Below are positions 51,834 to 60,839 of a stretch of DNA of 64,000 bases, piece after piece (within the stretch, counting starts at the first letter, position 1; each line of letters opens with the position of its first letter). The stretch is from Bog-113 sp963752695 (GTDB lineage: Bacteria; Acidobacteriota; Terriglobia; Bryobacterales; Bryobacteraceae). The notes under the pieces were generated by a model. That model had not been told where the DNA came from. It saw only the letters and a program-made list of their open reading frames with translations, and searched no databases. Both the position numbers and the translations under genes were made by a program. Location: the NCBI GenBank assembly GCA_963752695.1, contig CAVVZB010000002.1:1-64000 (forward strand), in the 5' to 3' direction.

Positions 51834-53207
51834 ATGTTGACTATCGAGCCGAGAACAGTCAGCCGCGATGCAATTAGCGATGCCTCCGGATTCGAAGGCT
51901 GGGCCGAGAGCGTCTTCGCGCCGCATAGTGAGGCGGGCGTAGTTGCCGTTCTGCGGGAAGCGGTCGAGAAGCAAATTCCGGTTACGGTGCTTGGCAGCGG
52001 CTCCGGCCTAACGGGTGCCCGCGTGGCGCAAGGCGGATGGGTACTCTCGCTTGAACACTTCCGCGGGATCGATATCGGAGAAGCGGTCGCACGCGTTGGT
52101 CCGGCCGTTACTCTGGCCGAACTCAACCAGGCTGCGCTTCCCTCGGGACAATTTTATGCGCCGGACCCGACGGAGAACACGGCCTCCATTGGAGGAACCA
52201 TCTCCACAAACGCGAGTGGCTCGCGCAGCTTCCGATTCGGCAGCACACGCAGGCACATTCTGGCATTACGCGTGGCCCTAATGGATGGCTCCATCCGGGA
52301 GTTTAGTCGCGGCGACGCGGTCGATTTTGAAATCCCGTCAATCCCGGTCCCCAACACCACCAAGTACACCGCGGGCTATGCCTTGCGCTCCGGAATGGAC
52401 TGGATAGATCTGTTCTGCGGTGCGGAAGGCACGCTCGGGGTCGTCCTGGAGGCGGAACTCCGGCTGCTGCCCATTCCGCCGCACGTATTCAGCGCGGTGG
52501 TTTTCTTCAACGGCGATCAGGCTGCACTGGACGCGGTCGATGCCTGGCGTTCTATCGAGGGCCTGCGCATGATCGAGTACGTGGATCGAAACTCGCTCGA
52601 GTTACTGCGCAGCCGCTACCCGGAAATCCCGGTTGTGGCGCAAGCCGGACTGTTGATTGAGGCTGAGGGCGACGAGATCGACGCCTGGGAATCGCGCCTC
52701 GTCACAGCACGCGCTTTGATCGAATCTTCGTGGTTCGCCGTGAGCGCGGCCGATCGGGAGCGCTTTCGCAAGTTCCGCCACGCCCTTCCGGAAATTGTAA
52801 ACGCCACCATGCTGAGCCGCGGCTTCATGAAGATGGGCACCGATTATGCGGTTCCGATCCCGGCGAATCGGGAGATGTTGCGTTACTACCGGGAGCAACT
52901 AGAACCCGCGCTTCCAGGGCATTACGTGATATACGGGCACATCGGCGATGCCCACGTGCACGTCAACATGCTTCCCGCCACGGATGCGGAAATGCAAATC
53001 GCAGTCGATCTGATGAAGCGGTTCGCGCAACGCGCCGCGGAGCTCGGGGGCACCGTATCAGCCGAACATGGCTTGGGGAAACGCAAAGCTTATCTACTGC
53101 CCATGCAATATGCGCCGGGACACATCGAAGCAATGAAAGCGGTTAAACGGCGATTGGACCCGCACTGGCTGTTGGGCCGCGGAACTCTCTTTCCGTATCC
53201 GGCCTAG
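51834..53207 (+). CDS. FAD-linked oxidase of the GlcD/D-lactate dehydrogenase group
   Basis: Flavoprotein of 457 residues with an N-terminal FAD-binding domain (IPVTVLGSGSGLTGARVAQG, the PP-loop; YAPDPTENTASIGGTISTNA; GAEGTLGVVLEAELRLLP) and a C-terminal cap with the metal-binding residues YGHIGDAHVHVNMLP and VSAEHGLGKRK. Members oxidise D-2-hydroxy acids such as D-lactate, glycolate or 2-hydroxyglutarate. No iron-sulfur domain is fused. The stop overlaps the convergent beta-barrel gene by four bases. Confidence 0.9.
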   Translation: MLTIEPRTVSRDAISDASGFEGWAESVFAPHSEAGVVAVLREAVEKQIPVTVLGSGSGLTGARVAQGGWVLSLEHFRGIDIGEAVARVGPAVTLAELNQAALPSGQFYAPDPTENTASIGGTISTNASGSRSFRFGSTRRHILALRVALMDGSIREFSRGDAVDFEIPSIPVPNTTKYTAGYALRSGMDWIDLFCGAEGTLGVVLEAELRLLPIPPHVFSAVVFFNGDQAALDAVDAWRSIEGLRMIEYVDRNSLELLRSRYPEIPVVAQAGLLIEAEGDEIDAWESRLVTARALIESSWFAVSAADRERFRKFRHALPEIVNATMLSRGFMKMGTDYAVPIPANREMLRYYREQLEPALPGHYVIYGHIGDAHVHVNMLPATDAEMQIAVDLMKRFAQRAAELGGTVSAEHGLGKRKAYLLPMQYAPGHIEAMKAVKRRLDPHWLLGRGTLFPYPA

Positions 53208-53890
53208 CGGACGTTTCGGCCGAAGTGGAACGACGGTCCAATCGAAGCCCGGACTGTCCAGTGACCCTGCCCCAGGATGTCGTTGATCAAGTGGTCGTAC
53301 ACCGCGTCAGCCTGAAGGCGCAATCCGACGTGGCGAGTGACTCCGATGTCGAAGCCACCGCCAATACCGTAGAACCCCTGCCAATCCAGCTTTTGTTTTC
53401 CGGTGAAAAACAAGCTGACAGCGACCGCCGTGATGGGGTCGCTCGCGTGCGGCGTAGCCACTTCCCGCACTGCGCCCAAAGAGGGATGCGCCAGAATCCC
53501 AAAATGTTTGAAGTGACGAATAACCAGCGTCGGACCCAACGCGAACGTCTGTGTGTTGGTGCTGGTCGGGACTGCCGGGTGATAATCCGGACCCAAAAGA
53601 CCTAATAATGGCTGCAACTGCTGCTGTAAGGCGGTCGGTAGATATGGCGGAATCAGGTTGAGCGTTCCGTTAACGTTCGAATAATCGAATCCCACCGCGT
53701 ACCAGCGTTTCATGTTGAGGCCAAACTGCAGGTGGTAGCCGCGCTCCGCCAAATTGATCTTGGCGCTCTCAAAATATGTGAAGCCGCTGAAGACGTCGTA
53801 GCGGCTCGCATAGTCCTGCTGGCCGAAAGCAGCGAGCGGAAACAGAACGGACGCGAGGATCACAAAAGAACGGCAGGCTTTAACTAGCAT
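53204..53890 (-). CDS. Outer-membrane beta-barrel protein
   Basis: From ATG 53890 the 228-residue protein has a signal peptide (MLVKACRSFVILASVLFPLA, cleavage after AFG). The frame is open further upstream to 54025, into the divergent gene. It shows alternating amphipathic strands with aromatic residues (YDVFSGFTYFESAKINLA, ERGYHLQFGLNMKRWYAVGF, VGLRLQADAVYDHL) and a final strand WTVRASIGPSFHFG. This is the OmpA/OmpW-like eight-stranded barrel pattern. Role unknown. Confidence 0.8.
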   Translation of the reverse strand: MLVKACRSFVILASVLFPLAAFGQQDYASRYDVFSGFTYFESAKINLAERGYHLQFGLNMKRWYAVGFDYSNVNGTLNLIPPYLPTALQQQLQPLLGLLGPDYHPAVPTSTNTQTFALGPTLVIRHFKHFGILAHPSLGAVREVATPHASDPITAVAVSLFFTGKQKLDWQGFYGIGGGFDIGVTRHVGLRLQADAVYDHLINDILGQGHWTVRASIGPSFHFGRNVR

Positions 53891-54003
53891 GATTTCCAGG
53901 TCCCATATGGCGCAATCTGAAATTTTGCCACAAATAGGAACGCGGAATTGTAAAGTATCGGCGGAACCGGATTTCCGCGGGCGCCGCGGTAACTTGTAAA
54001 TAT

Positions 54004-55005
54004 ATGAATTCGGGTTCTGAAGCAATTCTGGAAGGAGCTGTATCGCGGCTTCGCCAGGTGCGCTCGGAGATTGCCAAGGTCATCGTCGGTCAAGACGGCG
54101 TGGTGGAAGGCGTGCTCATTTGTCTGATCGCCGGTGGACATGTTCTGCTGGAAGGCGTTCCGGGGCTGGGCAAAACCACGCTGCTTAGAACACTGTCGCG
54201 CGCGTTACAGCTGAAGTATTCCCGGATTCAATTCACCCCGGACCTGATGCCCGGAGATATTGTGGGCAGCATGGTGGTGGAGACCGGGGACCACGGCAGT
54301 AAGACCACCCGTTTCCAGCCGGGTCCGATTTTCGCCAATTTGGTTCTTGCCGACGAGATTAATCGCGCCACCCCGAAAACCCAATCCGCGTTGCTGGAGG
54401 CTATGCAGGAACGTACTGTTACCAGCGGCACTACAACCCATGAGCTGGATCTTCCCTTCCTGGTTATGGCGACTCAGAACCCGATCGAAATGGAAGGCAC
54501 GTATCCTCTGCCCGAAGCGCAGCTCGACCGATTTCTGATGAAGATATTGGTGAGCTATCCTTCGCGCGAAGATCTTACGCGAATCGTCGAGCGCACCATT
54601 CTGCGCGAAGAGATCCATATCGAGCCAGTGCTCGATCGCGCGGCCATCTTTGAGATCAAGGATGTGTGCAAGCAAGTGCTGGTGGCTCCGCATGTGCGCG
54701 AATACGCTATTCAATTGGTCATGGCCACCCAACCCGATCAAAGCGAGGCACATGAGATGACCAAGCGCTATATCCGTTATGGAAGCTCTCCGCGCGGCGC
54801 TCAGGCGTTGGTGGAGTGCGGCCGTGTATTAGCTCTTATGCACGGGCGCTTTCATTTGAGTGTTGACGATATGCGCGCCGTCGCGCCTTCCGTGCTGCGG
54901 CACAGGATCATTTTGAATTTCGATGCTCATGCCGATGGTCACACGCCCGAGACGGTTCTGAACGCGATCCTCAAAGAGGTGAACGTCCGCGCTTCCGCGG
55001 CCTGA
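54004..55005 (+). CDS. MoxR-family AAA+ ATPase
   Basis: ATPase of 333 residues. Walker A is in LEGVPGLGKTTLLRTLSRAL, Walker B in LVLADEINRATPKTQSALLE, sensor 1 in FLVMATQNPIEMEGTYPLPE, and the C-terminal lid domain ends the protein (YGSSPRGAQALVECG). MoxR proteins act as chaperone-like partners of VWA proteins, which follow here (DUF58, then two VWA/BatA-like proteins). First gene of the cluster, divergent from the beta-barrel gene. Confidence 0.95.
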   Translation: MNSGSEAILEGAVSRLRQVRSEIAKVIVGQDGVVEGVLICLIAGGHVLLEGVPGLGKTTLLRTLSRALQLKYSRIQFTPDLMPGDIVGSMVVETGDHGSKTTRFQPGPIFANLVLADEINRATPKTQSALLEAMQERTVTSGTTTHELDLPFLVMATQNPIEMEGTYPLPEAQLDRFLMKILVSYPSREDLTRIVERTILREEIHIEPVLDRAAIFEIKDVCKQVLVAPHVREYAIQLVMATQPDQSEAHEMTKRYIRYGSSPRGAQALVECGRVLALMHGRFHLSVDDMRAVAPSVLRHRIILNFDAHADGHTPETVLNAILKEVNVRASAA

Positions 55006-55028
55006 CGCTCAGCTGCACGGATCATCCG

Positions 55029-55910
55029 ATGCCCGAACCGCTGCTTGATCGCCAATTCCTGGAAAAGCTGGAGCGGCTTGCAATTCACTGGCAGAAGTCG
55101 TTCGCCGGATTAGTGGGTGGTCACAATCCTTCGCGGTTCGCCGGTGGCGGGCAGGAGTTTCTGGATCACCGCAATTTTCATCAAGGCGATGATCTCCGCG
55201 CGGTCAACTGGCGTGCGTATCTGCGGCTGGACAAATTGTTTCTCAAGATGTTCCAGATCGAGCCGCGAGTGCCCGTGCAGATCCTGGTCGATATCAGTGA
55301 CTCCATGGTGGCCGGGGACCGCTCGAAGTTCGACTACGCGCGCAAGCTGGCCGCCGCCTTGGCTTACATCGGACTCGTTCGCCTCGACACGCTCTCCATC
55401 ATGCCGTTTGCTTCGCGGCTTGGGGAAGGGAAGCGGTGCGGGGGCGGCCGGCACCGTTTCAGCCCCGTTATGGACTACCTCGGATCGCTCCAGGCTGAAG
55501 GCAGGACCGACTTCCACGAGGTGGTTCGCGAACTGATGAACGCTCGCCCGCAACGTGGATTGCTCATTATCCTTTCGGATTTCCTCGACGAAGGCCGCTG
55601 CGAAAAGGCGTTGCAATATCTCGTCGATTTCGGTCACGAGCTCTCCCTTATCCAAATCTGGCGCGATCAGGACCGCGTGCCTCCCTGGACCGGAGAGCTC
55701 GACTTGATCGATGCCGAAAGTGGCGAGGTCTTGCGGATTGAAGTGGATGACGAAGCGCGTGCTGCTTATACCTGCGGCTTCGATGCGTTCTCTTCTTCGC
55801 TCCGGCGTCTGGCGCTCCGCAACGGAGGCCGTTATGTCGGCGTCCCTACGTCCATGCCCCTCGAAGAAGTGCTCTTCGAATCCATGGTGCGCGCGCGGGG
55901 AGTAGCCTAA
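55029..55910 (+). CDS. DUF58-domain protein
   Basis: Protein of 293 residues with the DUF58 core: GGHNPSRFAGGGQEFLDHRN, YHQGDDLRAVNWRAYLRLDK-like segment, then a VWA-type fold (VQILVDISDSMVAGDRSKFD with DxSxS MIDAS residues; LLIILSDFLDEGRCEKALQY). DUF58 genes nearly always follow moxR; the protein is thought to be a partner or substrate of MoxR. It ends in TAATG overlapping the next start by one base. Confidence 0.92.
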   Translation: MPEPLLDRQFLEKLERLAIHWQKSFAGLVGGHNPSRFAGGGQEFLDHRNFHQGDDLRAVNWRAYLRLDKLFLKMFQIEPRVPVQILVDISDSMVAGDRSKFDYARKLAAALAYIGLVRLDTLSIMPFASRLGEGKRCGGGRHRFSPVMDYLGSLQAEGRTDFHEVVRELMNARPQRGLLIILSDFLDEGRCEKALQYLVDFGHELSLIQIWRDQDRVPPWTGELDLIDAESGEVLRIEVDDEARAAYTCGFDAFSSSLRRLALRNGGRYVGVPTSMPLEEVLFESMVRARGVA

Positions 55911-57790
55911 TGTTCTTTCTGAACTTCGGGTTGATGGAGTTCTTCATCCTCGCGGGTGCGGCATCACTCGCGACTGTTGCTCTCTATTTACTCGACCGTT
56001 CGCGCCGCCGTCTAGTCGTCTCGACGCTGCGGTTCTGGACGTCTGCCCCACGGCCCGTGCATACGCAACGCCGCCGCCGGCTTCAACAACCGTGGTCGCT
56101 CTTATTGCAGTTGCTGGGGATCTTACTCTTACTTCTCGCGATGGCGCAACCGCGGTGGGGAAATCTGCTGGCCCGTCCCGGTCACCATGTGCTCGTTCTC
56201 GATACTTCGGCGTGGATGGCCGCGAGGAGCGGAAACGCCACTCTGATGGATACCGCGCGCACGCGAGCCCTAAAGTGGCTTGCCTCCATCCCTCCAGGTG
56301 ATCCGGTGATGCTAGTTCGAGCGGACGCGCTCGCCACTCCCGCAACTCCCTTTGAGCCGGATCATCGGCGCGTGGCCAATGCAATCACGGCATCGGAACC
56401 AGGCTCTACCGCGCTGAACTTAGCCTCGGCACTGGAATTCGCCCATCGCGTGCAGAACTCGCAAGGTGTCCATGGCGAAATCGCCTTTGTGGGCGCCGGA
56501 CGAATCAAGAATTTGACGGATGCGCCAGCTGAGGACACCCGCAACGTGCGCGTCTTGCTGATTGCTGACCAGATGGAAACGGCCGGCCTGCGCGGCTTGA
56601 GTGCTCGGCGTTCGGCTACTGACCCGGAACAATGGACCGCGCTCGTGTCGGTCCGCAACTATGGCGTGCGTTCGCGTGCGGTTGACCTGATTCTTGGCTT
56701 CAATCAAGCTCCTGTCGGGGTGAAACATCTGGTGCTGGCGCCGGGCGTCGATCAAGACGCTGGATTCTCGTTTCGATCCGTAGCCGGGGGAATAGTTGAT
56801 GCCCGCCTGTTGCCAGGGGATGCGTTCCCGGCGGATGATCACGCCGCTCTCACGATACCCGCCAACCCCGTCTTTCCGGTAATTGTGTACTCCACGCGGG
56901 CGGAGGTGCTTCGGCCCTTCCTGCTTGCGAATCCCAGGGTTCAGGCCCAGTTCCGTTCACTCGCGCAGTATCAGGCCTCTGACCATGGATTAGTAATTCT
57001 GGATCGCTTCTCCCCGCCAACCCGCCCGGACGGCGATGCTGTTTGGATCGATCCGCCGCGTGGCCAATCTCCCATTCCGATTGTGGATACGATCCATGCC
57101 GCTGGCCAAGTGCATTGGATGCCGAATTCTCCGCTTGCCGCCGGACTGCACGCCCAGGATGTCCGGCTTCCAGAAGCTTCGATTTTTCAACCTGCAGCCG
57201 GAGACGACACAGTCGGCAGCGTACGCCAGGGTCCTGTTGTTGTGGCGCGAACCAGCCGGCCGCGCATGGTTGTCTTGGGTTTCGATCCCGGCAACTCGGC
57301 GGTCCGCTTCGAACTTTCGACGCCGCTCATCTTCGCCAACATCTTGAGTTGGATGAACCCGGAAAGCTTTACCGCGTCCGATGTCAACGTCCAGCCCGCA
57401 GGATTTGTCAGCGCGCCTCTGACTGGAGATTCCGGGAGCCTACATCTAACTCGGGAGGATGGGACGCCGGTTCCGTTTACCTCCGACGGCCACTCTGTTC
57501 ATTTTTTTCTTGCTTCCAGCGAGACGGTCCGGCTGCAAGGCGACGGACGGAACTCGGCTTATGCGCTCACTCTTCCGGAGATGTGGGATCGCAAGTGGAA
57601 GGCGCCTGCGGACTCTTTGAACGGGATCGGCCCCGCGCAGGGCGTGGTGAAACCTCAAAAAGAACTTTGGCCATGGCTCGCCGTTCTAGGAGCGCTCTGT
57701 TTGCTCGCTGATTGGATCCTGTTATCCGGCCCGCGGCGCGCCCGGGAATCGCCCACTGCGATTCGCGCTCCGTTGCGGAGAGCTTCATGA
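55910..57790 (+). CDS. BatA-like membrane protein with VWA-type domain
   Basis: Protein of 626 residues. N-terminal BatA region: membrane helix (LMEFFILAGAASLATVALYL), RRRRLQQPWSLLLQLLGILL with a second helix, then a VWA-like domain (HHVLVLDTSAWMAARSGNAT, in which the MIDAS motif is DTSAW, partly degenerate). Beta-rich periplasmic region next, and a C-terminal helix (ELWPWLAVLGALCLLADWIL). It belongs to the MoxR/VWA system. Overlaps the next gene by four bases (ATGA). Confidence 0.85.
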   Translation: MFFLNFGLMEFFILAGAASLATVALYLLDRSRRRLVVSTLRFWTSAPRPVHTQRRRRLQQPWSLLLQLLGILLLLLAMAQPRWGNLLARPGHHVLVLDTSAWMAARSGNATLMDTARTRALKWLASIPPGDPVMLVRADALATPATPFEPDHRRVANAITASEPGSTALNLASALEFAHRVQNSQGVHGEIAFVGAGRIKNLTDAPAEDTRNVRVLLIADQMETAGLRGLSARRSATDPEQWTALVSVRNYGVRSRAVDLILGFNQAPVGVKHLVLAPGVDQDAGFSFRSVAGGIVDARLLPGDAFPADDHAALTIPANPVFPVIVYSTRAEVLRPFLLANPRVQAQFRSLAQYQASDHGLVILDRFSPPTRPDGDAVWIDPPRGQSPIPIVDTIHAAGQVHWMPNSPLAAGLHAQDVRLPEASIFQPAAGDDTVGSVRQGPVVVARTSRPRMVVLGFDPGNSAVRFELSTPLIFANILSWMNPESFTASDVNVQPAGFVSAPLTGDSGSLHLTREDGTPVPFTSDGHSVHFFLASSETVRLQGDGRNSAYALTLPEMWDRKWKAPADSLNGIGPAQGVVKPQKELWPWLAVLGALCLLADWILLSGPRRARESPTAIRAPLRRAS

Positions 57791-60270
57791 CGTTTCTGTA
57801 TCCGCAGATTCTCGCCTTACTCCTGCTTCCATTTGGCTGGCTCATTTATGCCTGGCGGCGCTCCGGTCGCCCCGCCTTACTTCTGCTGAAAACACTCAGC
57901 TTCGCAGCAATTATCGCCGCTCTAGCTGTTCCCGAATGGCGGTATTCGGACCGGAAAGTAGCCGTAGCCATCCTGGCCGACACTTCCGCCAGTCTGACCG
58001 CGCACGATCTGGATTCGGCCTCTCAGACAATCCGCGCGATCCAGAGCCGCCGAGGCTCCAACATTGTCAAAGTTCTACCCTTTGCCCGTGCCACTCGAAG
58101 CCTCTTGGCGGTGGAAACCGATGGTAATCTCGTAGGAACCCCGGGTGAAGCCGGTCGCGCGACCGATATCGAAGCCGCGATTCGCGATGGGATTGCCTCG
58201 CTACCTTCCGGCACGGTCCCCCGTATTGCATTAATCTCCGATGGCAATGAGAACCTGGGCAGCATTACACGCGCTTCCTGGCAAGCCCGGCAGTTCGGCA
58301 TCCCGATCGATACGTTTCCACTATCCGGCACGCCCCGCCCGGAACTGCGCGTTGAAGCGGTATCCATCCCCGGACAAGTCTTCAGCGGTGAACGCTTCCC
58401 TGTCGCGCTCTCTATCGTTTCACCCACTGCCCAGAACGCCAACGTCGATCTCGCAGCCGATGGCCGCACGCTCGGTACGCAGACAGTCGCACTCCAGCCA
58501 GGAGAGAATCGCTTTCTCATTCGCGCCGCGGTCAACACTACGGGAGCTGTCGCTCTCTCCGGGCACGTCGGAACTGCTCCCTTTCAATACGCGCTCACCG
58601 TGCGGCGGCCCCGCGTTCTTCTGCTATCCGAGGACCCTCCTGGCGCGGACGACCACTTGCTTCAAATACTCACGACTAACCGCTTTGAGGTGGATCGGGG
58701 AACCCGTGTACTTCCGAAGGATCTGGACGCCTATCAGCTCATTCTGTTCAACAACTGGGACATGCGGGATATTCCTCTGGCGGATCAATCGCGTCTGGAT
58801 ACGTTTGAAAAACTCGGTGGTGGGCTGCTGTGGATTGCGGGCGAGAAGAACGTTTACGTCGACCGCAAGGACGCCCCAGAAGATCCTCTCGCTCGCGCGC
58901 TTCCAGCTCGACTGGCCCCGCCACGCACTCCCGAAGGTACCTGCGTCATCCTGATCATCGACAAGTCGTCCTCCATGGAAGGGAAGAAAATGGATTTGGC
59001 GCGCCAAGCCTCCATTGGCGTGGTTGAGAATTTGCGGCCGCAGGATTACGTGGCCGTGCTCATTTTCGACAACTCCTTCCAGTGGGCGGTGCCCTTACGC
59101 AAAGCCGAGGACCGCTCGGTCATCAAGCGCTTGATCAGCGGTATCACCCCGGATGGCGGCACGCAAATCGCGCCGGCTTTGGCCGAAGCGTTCCGCAAGA
59201 TCGTGCCCGTCAATGCTGTGTACAAGCACATCGTTCTGCTCACCGATGGCATTTCCGAGGAGGGCGACAGCCTGACTCTGGCGCATGACGCTGTCGCTAA
59301 CCGCGTGACCATTTCGACGGTCGGTTTGGGCCAGGACGTGAATCGGGCTTATCTGGAAAAGATAGCGGCCAATTCCAAAGGCAAGAGCTACTTTCTGCAG
59401 GAGCCGAACGGACTTGAACAGATCCTGCTCAAAGATGTTCAGGAGCATACCGGCACCACCGCAGTCGAAAAACCGTTAAAGCCCGAAATCAAGCACAAGG
59501 CCGACTTGCTGGACGGAGTGGACATTGCCCAGGCGCCAGCGCTTGAGGGCTATGTGCGATTTGAACCGAGATCCGATGCGGATCAGATTCTCACCATGGA
59601 ACGCGACCCGCTCCTAGTTCGGTGGCAATATGGTTTGGGCAGGTCCGCAGTGTTCACCTCGGATGCGAAAAATCGCTGGGCTTCCGCTTGGCTGGGGTGG
59701 AAAGATTTCGACCGGTTCTGGACCAATATCCTTCGCGATCTGCTTCCTCGCGCCTCCGCCAGCGAAGCGGTTGCGGAGTTTGACCCAGCTACCGAAGATG
59801 TTGTCGTCGACTATCATCTCGGCCGCGAGATTCCCGAGGCGGGCACCCTTCCCGATATCTTTGCGCTCGGACCTGGCCAATTCCGCCGAGCCGCTCCGCT
59901 GGTTCGTGTGTCCAACGCCGCATATCGAGCCCGCGTCCATGTCGGGACCGCTCAAGGAATGTTTCGCATTCGGCCGCTGGTCGAGTCGCGGTCGTTCCCA
60001 GAAGTTGGCTTCTATCGGAACGAGGCGGAATTGACGGACTTCGGCACCAACGAAGCGCTCCTGAAACAGCTCTCGGCGGCAACCGGTGGCCGTTATCAGC
60101 CCACTCCTGGTGAGGTGTTCGACGCGGGGGGGCGCAGTACGCCCTCCACGATTCATCTTTGGCCGGGATTGCTCGGCTTGGCTATCGTATTGAATTTTTT
60201 CGAACTCGTTGCCCGCAAATGGAAAGGTCTACGCGAATGGCTGCCTGTCCACTCATCGCCTGCTGTTTAG
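57787..60270 (+). CDS. Large VWA-domain membrane protein with glutamine-amidotransferase-like fold
   Basis: From ATG 57787 (overlapping the previous stop) the protein is 827 residues. Membrane helices come first (YPQILALLLLPFGWLIYAWR, LLKTLSFAAIIAALAVPEWR), then a first VWA-like domain (VAVAILADTSASLTAHDLDS). A GATase1-like domain follows (RVLLLSEDPPGADDHLLQIL, FEKLGGGLLWIAGEKN). A second, full VWA domain has an intact MIDAS (VILIIDKSSSMEGKKMDLAR, TPDGGTQIAPALAEAF, HIVLLTDGISEEGD). The end has a helix (TIHLWPGLLGLAIVLNFFEL). This arrangement is common in acidobacterial and planctomycete MoxR clusters. Role in envelope maintenance is inferred. Confidence 0.85.
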   Translation: MTFLYPQILALLLLPFGWLIYAWRRSGRPALLLLKTLSFAAIIAALAVPEWRYSDRKVAVAILADTSASLTAHDLDSASQTIRAIQSRRGSNIVKVLPFARATRSLLAVETDGNLVGTPGEAGRATDIEAAIRDGIASLPSGTVPRIALISDGNENLGSITRASWQARQFGIPIDTFPLSGTPRPELRVEAVSIPGQVFSGERFPVALSIVSPTAQNANVDLAADGRTLGTQTVALQPGENRFLIRAAVNTTGAVALSGHVGTAPFQYALTVRRPRVLLLSEDPPGADDHLLQILTTNRFEVDRGTRVLPKDLDAYQLILFNNWDMRDIPLADQSRLDTFEKLGGGLLWIAGEKNVYVDRKDAPEDPLARALPARLAPPRTPEGTCVILIIDKSSSMEGKKMDLARQASIGVVENLRPQDYVAVLIFDNSFQWAVPLRKAEDRSVIKRLISGITPDGGTQIAPALAEAFRKIVPVNAVYKHIVLLTDGISEEGDSLTLAHDAVANRVTISTVGLGQDVNRAYLEKIAANSKGKSYFLQEPNGLEQILLKDVQEHTGTTAVEKPLKPEIKHKADLLDGVDIAQAPALEGYVRFEPRSDADQILTMERDPLLVRWQYGLGRSAVFTSDAKNRWASAWLGWKDFDRFWTNILRDLLPRASASEAVAEFDPATEDVVVDYHLGREIPEAGTLPDIFALGPGQFRRAAPLVRVSNAAYRARVHVGTAQGMFRIRPLVESRSFPEVGFYRNEAELTDFGTNEALLKQLSAATGGRYQPTPGEVFDAGGRSTPSTIHLWPGLLGLAIVLNFFELVARKWKGLREWLPVHSSPAV

Positions 60271-60806
60271 CCGCATTCTTGCTAGCGAGCGCGACAGCAG
60301 CGGGAACGGTGCAGTCGGCCACCGCCAAGATGGAGCGCATCGAGACGGACCGCGTTGCGCCCGGGACAATCATCACTCTCACGGCCGACGAGCTTCTCGC
60401 CTATGCCAACGAGCAGGCCCACATCATCGCTCCCGGCGCGCTGCGTGAAACGACTCTCACGCTTCGTCCCGCGCACGCCGAAACGTTTACAATGATGAAC
60501 CTGTTGCGCGTCCGGCAGGCGGAGGGGCATTCCGATAGCTGGCTTGCTCAGCAGTTCCTCGACGGAGAACGGCCGCTGCGGATTGCGGTCCGCTTTCAAT
60601 CCGCAAACGGTCGGGCCCGGGTTGATGTTGAACGGGTGGAAGTCGCGGGGGTGCCGGTCACGGGAGCCACGCTGGACTTCCTTTTGCGGCAGTTTGTAAT
60701 TCCGAATTTCCCGGACGCCCGCATCGGTGTCTGGTTCGATCTCGGCCATCACATCCAGCGTCTGGACGTGGAACGCGATCTCGTCCACGTTGTAGTCGGA
60801 AAGTAA
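60237..60806 (+). CDS. Secreted hypothetical protein of the VWA cluster
   Basis: From ATG 60237 (GGAAAGG nine bases upstream) the product is 189 residues with a signal peptide (AACPLIACCLAAFLLASATA). An earlier in-frame ATG at 60219 is possible. The mature part reads as alternating helix and strand (GTIITLTADELLAYANEQAH, LTLRPAHAETFTMMNLLRVR, PLRIAVRFQSANGRARVDVE, DARIGVWFDLGHHIQRLDVE). I know no domain. It overlaps the VWA gene by 34 bases and precedes ftsK by 33, so it is in the same unit. Confidence 0.75.
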   Translation: MAACPLIACCLAAFLLASATAAGTVQSATAKMERIETDRVAPGTIITLTADELLAYANEQAHIIAPGALRETTLTLRPAHAETFTMMNLLRVRQAEGHSDSWLAQQFLDGERPLRIAVRFQSANGRARVDVERVEVAGVPVTGATLDFLLRQFVIPNFPDARIGVWFDLGHHIQRLDVERDLVHVVVGK

Positions 60807-60839
60807 GCAGACCGGACACGCCGGGCGTTTTCTGCCATA

